Positions 19,880 through 27,581 of a DNA stretch of 35,565 nt are shown piece by piece; position 1 is the first letter of the stretch; each line of letters starts with the position of its first letter. Location of the stretch: assembly GCA_016933615.1 (NCBI GenBank), contig JAFGAO010000286.1:1-35565 (forward strand). Direction: 5' to 3'. The notes under the pieces were generated by a model. That model was not told the origin of the DNA, made no database searches, and saw only the letters and a list, made by a program, of their open reading frames with translations. This DNA comes from Acidobacteriota bacterium. Its GTDB lineage: Bacteria; Acidobacteriota; UBA6911. The translations under genes and the position numbers were made by a program.

Positions 19880-20245
19880 ATGAAAATAAAAAATTACACG
19901 ATGAAGATATTGGCCGGTGGCATCCTGATGGCAGGCTCCGTCGGCATCGCGGCGGCCCAGGCCGGATCCGGCCCGGATACGGCGAAAGATCGCATGGAAA
20001 TCAGGCAACAGGTCCGGGAAGTGAAAAACGACAAACGGGAAATTCGCGGAGACCGCCGGGAGCTGCGTTCGGAGCACCGGGAGCTGCGGAGAGACCTCCG
20101 GAACGAGGCCGCGCCCGGAGAAATCCGGGCCGACCGCCGGGAGATACGCCGGACACAAATGGAGCTCAAAGGGAACCATCGCGAACTCAGGCTGGATCGC
20201 CGGGAACTGGGCCGGGACGTCCGGCAGGCCCGGAAAAAACGCTAA
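19880..20245 (+). CDS. Exported highly charged heptad-repeat protein
   Basis: AAGGAG RBS; signal peptide MKIKNYTMKILAGGILMAGSVGIAAAQA; repeated 7-residue units DKREIRG DRRELRS EHRELRR ... DRREIRR TQMELKG NHRELRL DRRELGR. Confidence 0.75.
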   Translation: MKIKNYTMKILAGGILMAGSVGIAAAQAGSGPDTAKDRMEIRQQVREVKNDKREIRGDRRELRSEHRELRRDLRNEAAPGEIRADRREIRRTQMELKGNHRELRLDRRELGRDVRQARKKR

Positions 20246-20544
20246 TAGAGCTCCGGGATTAGATTAACCTGATGCATCCTCTCCGGAAACGGACGCCTTG
20301 AAAGAACAATTCCGGAAAAATGCCCGCCCATCGAACCGCAGGATGCTTGTTTCCCAAGGACAGGCATCCTGTTCCCGGAATCCCTCCCAATAAGGTAAAG
20401 ACAGAACGCCGCCTCGTCATAGCGGAATCATTTGCGCCCGAACCCCTATTTCAGGGCTGCAAAATTTGTTACAATAAACCCTCTGCTCCGCAGGAAAGAC
20501 AATCTGCGGAGCGCATGTTCCACCGGATCAAGGGGATGGACACT

Positions 20545-21804
20545 ATGACCTGCCGCCTGGTAATCGCCTTCTTTTTCCTCGCCCTGTCCACAGTCCGGGG
20601 CGCGGACTGGCCCCAGTGGCGCGGACCGAACCGGGACAATATCTCGACCGAGACCGGCCTGCTGAGAACCTGGCCGGCCGGAGGTCCCAGGGTGCTTTGG
20701 GAAACTCCCATGGCTCAGGGATATGCCGGAGCGGCAATAAAAAACGGCCTCGTGTACGTAAACGACTACGATGAAAATAAAAAGGAGCATGCGGTCCGCT
20801 GCCTCTCCCTGTCCGACGGCAAGGAGGTCTGGCGCTGGAGCTACAAGGTCAACATCCGGCCCAACCACGGAATCACCCGGACCGTTCCCTCCGTGGGCGG
20901 CAGCCTGGTGTTTTCGCTCGATCCCAAATGCCAATTTCACGCACTGGACGCAAAAACAGGGAAGCTCGTGTGGCAGAAAAACCTCGTCGCCGAATACAAA
21001 ACCACCATTCCCCAGTGGTACGCCGGGCAGAATCCGCTCCTGGAGGGAGACAGGGTGATTGTCGCAACCGGCGGCAGCGCGCTTGTCGTCGCTTTCGACC
21101 AGGCAACCGGCAAAGAGGTCTGGAAAACTCCCAACCCGGACAAAGACCTGATGTCGCACGCGTCGCTGATGCCGGCCGAGATCGACGGCGTCAGGCAGTA
21201 CCTCTACCTGACCATGAACAAGGTGGTCGGAGTATCCGCCGCGGACGGCCGGCTGCTCTGGAAAAGCCCCTTCACCGCCAGAATGGCCGCCGCCCCTTCC
21301 CCGCTCTACGTCGGCGGCGGAAAAGTATTCGTTACCAGCGGCTATGAGGCCGGGAGCGTCATGTACCAGGTTAAAAAGTCCGCGGCGGGTTTCAGCGCCG
21401 ATCCGTTATTCACGCTGACGAGCACGCAGTTCAATTCCGAAGTGCACACACCCATCCTTTACAAAAATCACATGTTTGCCGTGGGCAGCAAAAAGAGAGG
21501 GCAGTTTACGTGCATGGACCTCAACGGCAAGACTGTCTGGCAGAGCCCCGTCGCCTCCGGCGATCCCGCGGGCGCCCGAACCTTCGAACTGGGCGGATTC
21601 CTTTTTGCCGACGGCATGTTCTACATCCTGGACGGGGTTTCGGGGATACTGCGGCTCGTGGAAGCCGGCACTGCGGGATACAGGGAGCTCGCCAGCGCGC
21701 AGATTCTTGAAGGTCACGATGTCTGGGGCCCCCCGGCACTTTCGAACGGGAAGCTGATAATCCGGGACATGGGTAAAATGGTCTGCCTCGAGGTCGGAAA
21801 ATAA
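20545..21804 (+). CDS. Exported PQQ-binding-like beta-propeller repeat protein
   Basis: Signal peptide MTCRLVIAFFFLALSTVRGADWPQWRGPNRDN; repeated blades such as LDAKTGKLVWQKNL, FDQATGKEVWKTP, SAADGRLLWKSP. Confidence 0.88.
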   Translation: MTCRLVIAFFFLALSTVRGADWPQWRGPNRDNISTETGLLRTWPAGGPRVLWETPMAQGYAGAAIKNGLVYVNDYDENKKEHAVRCLSLSDGKEVWRWSYKVNIRPNHGITRTVPSVGGSLVFSLDPKCQFHALDAKTGKLVWQKNLVAEYKTTIPQWYAGQNPLLEGDRVIVATGGSALVVAFDQATGKEVWKTPNPDKDLMSHASLMPAEIDGVRQYLYLTMNKVVGVSAADGRLLWKSPFTARMAAAPSPLYVGGGKVFVTSGYEAGSVMYQVKKSAAGFSADPLFTLTSTQFNSEVHTPILYKNHMFAVGSKKRGQFTCMDLNGKTVWQSPVASGDPAGARTFELGGFLFADGMFYILDGVSGILRLVEAGTAGYRELASAQILEGHDVWGPPALSNGKLIIRDMGKMVCLEVGK

Positions 21805-21875
21805 ATCGCTCCCCTGGATTCGGAACGGAAATCCCCCCGGTTTTTGGAACGGATTCACCCATAAGGAACCTGCCT

Positions 21876-22949
21876 ATGGATTCGAACGACAGGGAAGTTT
21901 CGAATACAAAACTGCCGGAGGGTATCCGCAGATCCTGGATCCCCCTGGCGGCGGTTGGCGCAGCCTTCGCGGCTTTCGTTTCGGCCATTTTTCGAACACG
22001 CCCCGTGCCGGCAGGGGCGACCGCCGGCTCAACCGGGGCCCGAAGCTCCTCCGGTCCGGCCTCGCCGGCGGTTTCCGCCGCCGAGCCCCCGGCGGAATTA
22101 AAAAACCGGTACAGACAGACCGCCGTTGTTTGCGGAGACGGTTCTTCCCATCCTTTCCGCCGCTTCCTGGCGGACATCTGCACAGGTCCCGAAGACAGCC
22201 TGTACTGCCTGGGCGACGATGAAATCCGTGTTTTCGACGCCGGCGGAAGATTCCTCCGCAGCTGGAAGGCGAAGCCCGAAGCCGCCTGCCTGGAGGTCGG
22301 ACCCGACAAACGGGTCTATGTGGGATCGCTCGGCCGCGTCGATATTTACACGCCCGACGGAGTACTTTCCGGAGGCATGGACGTCGGGGATCGCGCCCGG
22401 CCCGGGGCCGTTACGGCGATCAAGCTTTACGGGGACGAGATGCTGGTGGCCGACGCCGCGGCCAAAATCATCCGGCGCTACGATTCTTCCGGGAAACAGA
22501 CCGGGGCAATCGGCGACAGGCTGAAAACCGGAAGCTTCATGCTCCCGAACGGGTGGCTCGATTTCGACATAGACTCCGGCGGGATCGTCATGGCGACCGA
22601 CACCGGCCGGCACCGGGTCACCGAATGGCTGCCGGACGGGACGCCGATCGGCTCCTTCGGAAAATTCGGCATGCAGAATCCGGAGGATTTTGTCGGCTGC
22701 TGCAACCCGGTGAACCTGGCCGTTACGCCCGAAGGAAACGTCGTCACGGCGGAGAAAATGGTCGCCCGGGTCAAGGTATTCGACAGCAGCGGGGCATTGA
22801 TTGCCTATATCGGCCCCGAGAACTTCGATCCCGGCTGCAGGAACATTCACCTGGAAGTCGATTCCGGAGGGCGGATCATTGCGGCGGATCCCGTCCGGCG
22901 TGTCATCAGAATATTTTCACCCGTGCTCCCCGCGGGCGCTTCGGATTAA
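21876..22949 (+). CDS. Membrane-anchored NHL-repeat beta-propeller protein
   Basis: N-terminal TM (WIPLAAVGAAFAAFVSAIF), low-complexity Ala/Ser/Gly/Pro linker, then NHL-like blades (IRVFDAGGRFLRSW, IIRRYDSSGKQTGAIG, HRVTEWLPDGTPIGSFGKFG, VKVFDSSGALIAYIG). Confidence 0.8.
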   Translation: MDSNDREVSNTKLPEGIRRSWIPLAAVGAAFAAFVSAIFRTRPVPAGATAGSTGARSSSGPASPAVSAAEPPAELKNRYRQTAVVCGDGSSHPFRRFLADICTGPEDSLYCLGDDEIRVFDAGGRFLRSWKAKPEAACLEVGPDKRVYVGSLGRVDIYTPDGVLSGGMDVGDRARPGAVTAIKLYGDEMLVADAAAKIIRRYDSSGKQTGAIGDRLKTGSFMLPNGWLDFDIDSGGIVMATDTGRHRVTEWLPDGTPIGSFGKFGMQNPEDFVGCCNPVNLAVTPEGNVVTAEKMVARVKVFDSSGALIAYIGPENFDPGCRNIHLEVDSGGRIIAADPVRRVIRIFSPVLPAGASD

Positions 22950-23010
22950 AAGACCCCGGAGAAATCCCCCCGGCAAAACCGGCAAGTAGATGCAAGGAGT
23001 TTGAAAGCGA

Positions 23011-23604
23011 ATGAGCGAAAAAACAACCCGGCGTGAATTTATCGACAGGTCCGTCCGCATCATCGGCTTCGCCGGCATCGGCGGTGCGGCGGGCCTTCTG
23101 GCCCACAGGGCGTCCGGCGACGCCGTCTACCAGGTCGATCCGTTCAAGTGCACCGCGTGCGATCTGTGCCGCACTTCGTGCGTTCTGAGCCATTCCGCCG
23201 TTAAAGCGGTCAACGACTTCGACAAATGCGGCTATTGAATGCTCTGCCCGGCTTACATGGATGTAAGCAGCATGCCGGACGAAAAAGGGATTCCTACCGG
23301 AAAGGTCTGTCCCCAGGACGCTCTTCTGCGCAGGGTTGTGGGGGACGTCGACCCGGACGATCCCATGAACAATTACTATGAGTACACCGTGGATGAGGAG
23401 AAATGCGACGGCTGCGGGAAGTGTGTCCTGGCCTGCAAACCGCCCGCCGGCAACGGTTCTCTCCGCCTGGAAATCCGCTACGACCGCTGCGTGGAATGCA
23501 ACGACTGCGCCATCAGGATCGCCTGCCCGGATGATGCGATTGTGCTGGTAAAAACGCCGGGGTGGGCTCCGGCAGGGTCCCCTGATGAAGGTGTCCATGG
23601 ATAA
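23011..23604 (+). CDS. Putative selenocysteine-containing Tat-exported polyferredoxin (UGA at 23236-23238 read as Sec, residue 76)
   Basis: ORFs 23011-23238 and 23239-23604 are in the same frame, separated only by TGA. Joined product MSEKTTRREFIDRSVRIIGFAGIGG...CTACDLCRTSC...DFDKCGYUMLCPAYMD...KVCPQD...CDGCGKCVLAC...CVECNDCAIRIACP. Tat motif TRREFI. The UGA occupies the second Cys position of a CxxCxxCP pattern; a bSECIS-like hairpin starts immediately after it. Confidence 0.78.
23239..23273 (+). promoter_or_regulatory. Candidate bacterial SECIS (bSECIS) element
   Basis: Immediately 3' of UGA: ATGCT (lower stem) CTGCCCG (5' internal bulge) GCTTACA TGGA TGTAAGC AGCAT. 7-bp perfect upper stem, 4-nt loop with G in position 2, 19 nt between UGA and loop, and a 5-bp perfect lower stem ATGCT/AGCAT. 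Confidence 0.7.
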
Positions 23605-24610
23605 CCATTCCCACAGCCTTTCCCTTTGGTGCCGTCTCGGGACGGCAGTCGCGGCCGTTGTGCTTCTGTTGTCGGCGCCGCTCGCTGCCCAGTACCAGAT
23701 GCCGCCCCCCGATTTCGGGGAATCGTACAGCCTCCCGACCCAATCCCACCCCGAACCGCCCTCGGGCTGGGTGAATATTCTGGATGTCGCGCTGCTTGCC
23801 TCAGGGCTGGGGCTGGCCGCGTGGCTGATCCTGAAAAAACGCAGCCGCAGGGGCGTTGTGCTGCTCAGCATCGGCGCCCTGGCCTATTTCGGTTTCTACC
23901 GGCAGGGATGCATCTGCCCGATAGGTTCCATACAGAACGTCGCCCTTTCGATTGCGGATCCCGACTATATGATTTCTTTTGGAGTCCTCGCCTTTTTCTT
24001 CCTGCCCCTGGCGGCGGCGCTCCTTTTCGGCCGGGTCTTCTGCGGAGGCGTATGCCCTCTCGGGGCCGTCCAGGACCTGGTGCTCCTCTGGCCCAAAAAG
24101 ATCCCGCGCAAACTCGACCGCGTACTCGGAATCCTTCCGTACGTTTATCTTGCCGCGGCCGTGTATTTCGCGATCTGGAGCCTGCGGCTTACGGGCGGCG
24201 AGGAAGGCATTGTTGTGGCCCGGCGTTTTCTGATCTGCGAATGGGACCCGTTCGTGGGCCTTTTCCGGATTGCCGGATCTTTTCACATGCTGGCGCTGGG
24301 GGCGGTATTCATCATCGGGGGCATGTTCATAGGACGCCCCTACTGCCGGTGGCTGTGCCCCTATGGAGGCATCCTGTCGATCCTGTCCCGGTTTGCCTGG
24401 AAAAACGTCAAGATAACTCCGGGCAGGGAGCTCGACTGCGGGCTATGTGCGGAAGCCTGCCCTTTCGGGGCCATCGCAGGCAACCGCGCCGACAGGGGCG
24501 CGTGCCTCTCCTGCGCGCGCTGCTACGATTCCTGCCCGCTGCACTCGAAACGCGTTCCCGGGCTGGTGACAATCGCGCAGGGCCCCGGAAGAAACGGCGC
24601 ACGGGTCTGA
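23585..24610 (+). CDS. NapH/NosR-like membrane 4Fe-4S polyferredoxin
   Basis: Several TM segments; GCICPIGSIQN, FCGGVCPLGAVQD and YCRWLCPYGG motifs and C-terminal CGLCAEACPFGAI / CLSCARCYDSCP. Overlaps the preceding stop. Alternative start 23597. Confidence 0.88.
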   Translation: MKVSMDNHSHSLSLWCRLGTAVAAVVLLLSAPLAAQYQMPPPDFGESYSLPTQSHPEPPSGWVNILDVALLASGLGLAAWLILKKRSRRGVVLLSIGALAYFGFYRQGCICPIGSIQNVALSIADPDYMISFGVLAFFFLPLAAALLFGRVFCGGVCPLGAVQDLVLLWPKKIPRKLDRVLGILPYVYLAAAVYFAIWSLRLTGGEEGIVVARRFLICEWDPFVGLFRIAGSFHMLALGAVFIIGGMFIGRPYCRWLCPYGGILSILSRFAWKNVKITPGRELDCGLCAEACPFGAIAGNRADRGACLSCARCYDSCPLHSKRVPGLVTIAQGPGRNGARV

Positions 24611-24673
24611 AGCGGGTCACGGGCGGTTTTTCCCGCCGGCCGAATTCCTGCCTGCGACTGTTTGAGGAGTTTT

Positions 24674-27526
24674 GTGAAGAAGGATCGCTGGACACTGATT
24701 ATCCGCTCCTGGCTGGGCCTTGCCGCCGCCGCCGTCGCCGTTGCGGCTTCGGTCTGGATACTTTCGTTTTACATCCATGCGCGAATCGTCGATCCCGGCA
24801 ATGCCGCGAGAATCGAGGCGCTCAAGGAGAAGGCGAAGACCGATCCGGAAGTCCAGGAGATTCTCCAGCCCGACCTGGAAAAACAGTACCAGGATCTGAA
24901 AAAGCGGCGCTTCGCCTATGACCTGGGGGGAGCGGTCCTGCTGATTTCGGCCGGTGTGTTTTTCGCCTGGTTCCGCTGGCTTCGTCCCGGCCCCGGTGAC
25001 TGGACCGGCATCCCCGCCGGATGGATGCCTTATCTGGCTTCCCGTGTGGATACGGCGGCCCGCCCGCTGCCGGCTGTCTTGAGGAAACCGCCGCCTGAAT
25101 CCGGCAGTGCCGCCGCGGCATCGGCTGCGCCCGCAGAGGATTGGGTTTCGCCGGCTCCTGTCGAGGGCGGCGCCCTGGACCTCGGCGCCGTGGACGCGAT
25201 TCTGGAAGCCGAGGGAAACAGCCCGGAAGCGGTCATTCCCATCCTGCAGGCAATCCAGTCCCACTACCGCTACCTTCCGGACCAAGCCCTGCGCGCCGTG
25301 TGCCAAAAAGGCGGCATATCCGCCTCGCAGATCGCCGGGGTTTCCACTTTCTACACCCAGTTCCGGCACAAACCTGTCGGGAAGCACATCATCCGCGTGT
25401 GCGAGGGAACGGCCTGCCACGTGTCCGGAGCTGCTGAGATTGGCAACGAGCTGCGGCGACGCCTGAAAATACCGGACGGTTCCGATACCGATCCCTCCGG
25501 GCAATTCACCCTCGAACGCGTCGCCTGCATCGGCTCCTGCAGCCTGGCGCCGGTTATCACCATTGATGAAAATATCTACGGCCACATGAGCGCTCTCTCG
25601 GCGGGAGGAACCGTCCGGGATTTCCTCCGGTCCGCGGACTCCTCCGCGTCCGGCGGCGACGGCAAACCCGGCAAAAGGGCGCAAAGCAGGCAACCGAAAG
25701 AGCCGGTTCCGCCGCCCGTCGAAATCCGCATCGGGATGGGATCCTGCGGCGTGGCCAGCGGCGCCCGCGAGATCCGCGCGGCGCTCCTCGACCAGGTCGC
25801 GCTGCTGGGAGGCGCCGCCGAGATCAAGTCGGTCGGATGCAGGGGCATGTGCCACCACGAGCCCCTGGTCGAGATCGTCGGCGGCGGCGGAAGCACTCTT
25901 TACGGCAACGTCCAGCCGGCGGATGTCCGGAAAATCATACGGGAACATGTCAGGCCCCGTAGCCTCCCGACGAGAATCCATCAAGGCTTCCGGGATGCCC
26001 GCGCGCGCCTCGTCGACGACAGCGCCTGGAAGCCGGCGGCGCAGCGGCGGGTCGATGCAACGCCCTATACCCGGAAACAGAAGCATGTCGTCCTTGAAAA
26101 CTGCGGCATTATCGATCCCCTATCCCTGGAGGACTACCGGCGCCGCGACGGGATCCGGGCCCTGCAAGAGTGCCTGAAAAACCTGTCGCCGGAAGAGGTC
26201 ATAGGAAAAATCAGGATGTCGGGCCTGAGAGGAAGGGGCGGCGCGGGATTCCCGACCGCGGTTAAATGGGACGTCACACGCCGCGCGCCGGGACCGGTCA
26301 AGTACGTCATCTGCAACGGCGACGAAGGCGATCCCGGCGCCTTCATGGATCGCGCCGTGCTGGAAGCGGACCCGTTCCGCGTCATCGAGGGTCTTGTCAT
26401 CGCGGCCTACGCCGTCGGGGCGTCGGAAGGATTCATCTACGTAAGGCGGGAGTACCCCATCGCGGCCTTTCATCTGCGCGAGGCGGTCCAGACCGCCGCC
26501 GCCCGAGGACTTCTGGGCAAAAACATACTGGGAACCTCCTTCGATTTCAAACTTCATATCCGCGAGGGCGCGGGCGCGTTCGTCTGCGGCGAGGAAACGG
26601 CCCTCATACAATCCCTGGAAGGCAAAAGGGGGATGCCGCGGCCCAAACCGCCCTACCCCGCCCAATCCGGCCTTTGGGGCAAACCGACGCTGATCAACAA
26701 CGTGGAGACCCTGGCCTGCGTGCCCTGGATCGTGCGCCGCGGGGCCGAGGCGTTCGCCGCGCTGGGGACCGAAAAATCCAAGGGAACCAAGGTTTTTTCT
26801 CTTGCAGGCAAGATAAACCGGGGCGGGCTCATCGAAGTTCCCATGGGAATCACCATCCGCGAAATCGTCGAAGACATCGGCGGAGGCATAAAAGGCGGGC
26901 GCGCGTTTAAAGCGGTCCTCACCGGCGGCCCCTCGGGCGGGTGCATCCCGGCCCGCCTCGCGGACACGCGGATCGACTTCGAGGAGCTGACGGCGATGGG
27001 CGCCATCATGGGATCCGGAGGCCTCGTCGTTCTCGACGACCGGGACTGCATGGTCGATATCGCCCGCTACTTTCTGCGCTTCACCCAGGACGAATCCTGC
27101 GGCAAATGCACTTTCTGCCGCATAGGCACCAAAAGGATGCTGGAAATACTGGAAAGGATCTGCGAGGGCCAGGGCAAAGAAGGCGATATTGAAAACCTGG
27201 AGAGCCTGGGCAACGAAATCAAAAAGGCGAGCCTGTGCGGGCTGGGACAGACGGCGCCCAATCCCGTTCTGACGACGATCCGTTTTTTCAGGGAAGAGTA
27301 CGAGGCCCACGTCCGGGAGCGGCGCTGCCCGGCCGCCCATTGCAAGGCCTTGATCCGTTTCCGCATCCTGGACAACTGCACGGGCTGCACGCTCTGCGCC
27401 CAGGCATGCCCGGCCGGAGCCATCGCAGCGCGCCCCTACGAAAAACACGAAGTGGACGACGCTCTCTGCACCCGCTGCGGCATGTGCATCGAGGCCTGCC
27501 CGGAAAACGCCGTGGAGGCCGGGTAA
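24674..27526 (+). CDS. Membrane-anchored NuoE-(2Fe-2S thioredoxin-like)-NuoF fusion with two C-terminal 4Fe-4S clusters
   Basis: AGGAG RBS before GTG at 24674; two N-terminal TM helices flanking a ~50-aa charged loop; NuoE motif CEGTACHVSG...CIGSCSLAP; second thioredoxin-like motif GSCGVASG...CRGMCHHEP...LYGNVQPADV; NuoF motifs GRGGAGFPTAVKW, CNGDEGDPGAFMDR, ESCGKCTFCRIGT; CTGCTLCAQACP and CTRCGMCIEACP. Confidence 0.9.
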   Translation: MKKDRWTLIIRSWLGLAAAAVAVAASVWILSFYIHARIVDPGNAARIEALKEKAKTDPEVQEILQPDLEKQYQDLKKRRFAYDLGGAVLLISAGVFFAWFRWLRPGPGDWTGIPAGWMPYLASRVDTAARPLPAVLRKPPPESGSAAAASAAPAEDWVSPAPVEGGALDLGAVDAILEAEGNSPEAVIPILQAIQSHYRYLPDQALRAVCQKGGISASQIAGVSTFYTQFRHKPVGKHIIRVCEGTACHVSGAAEIGNELRRRLKIPDGSDTDPSGQFTLERVACIGSCSLAPVITIDENIYGHMSALSAGGTVRDFLRSADSSASGGDGKPGKRAQSRQPKEPVPPPVEIRIGMGSCGVASGAREIRAALLDQVALLGGAAEIKSVGCRGMCHHEPLVEIVGGGGSTLYGNVQPADVRKIIREHVRPRSLPTRIHQGFRDARARLVDDSAWKPAAQRRVDATPYTRKQKHVVLENCGIIDPLSLEDYRRRDGIRALQECLKNLSPEEVIGKIRMSGLRGRGGAGFPTAVKWDVTRRAPGPVKYVICNGDEGDPGAFMDRAVLEADPFRVIEGLVIAAYAVGASEGFIYVRREYPIAAFHLREAVQTAAARGLLGKNILGTSFDFKLHIREGAGAFVCGEETALIQSLEGKRGMPRPKPPYPAQSGLWGKPTLINNVETLACVPWIVRRGAEAFAALGTEKSKGTKVFSLAGKINRGGLIEVPMGITIREIVEDIGGGIKGGRAFKAVLTGGPSGGCIPARLADTRIDFEELTAMGAIMGSGGLVVLDDRDCMVDIARYFLRFTQDESCGKCTFCRIGTKRMLEILERICEGQGKEGDIENLESLGNEIKKASLCGLGQTAPNPVLTTIRFFREEYEAHVRERRCPAAHCKALIRFRILDNCTGCTLCAQACPAGAIAARPYEKHEVDDALCTRCGMCIEACPENAVEAG

Positions 27527-27581
27527 TATTCATGAAGGACGGAAACTGCGGCGCCGTTTCCGGTCAGGCGAAGAATTGAAT

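Noticed and set aside
23011-23604. Interpretation of the ferredoxin as a simple nonsense pseudogene, or as two genes with ATG re-initiation (TGAATG)
   Set aside because: Not fully excluded. Sec is favoured because the UGA is exactly at a Cys-ligand position, the downstream frame is intact, and a bSECIS-like hairpin has the right spacing; the two halves alone would be incomplete ferredoxins.
26120-27448. Long minus-strand ORF (442 aa) opposite the NuoF region
   Set aside because: Shadow ORF; the + strand reading carries all conserved NuoF motifs.
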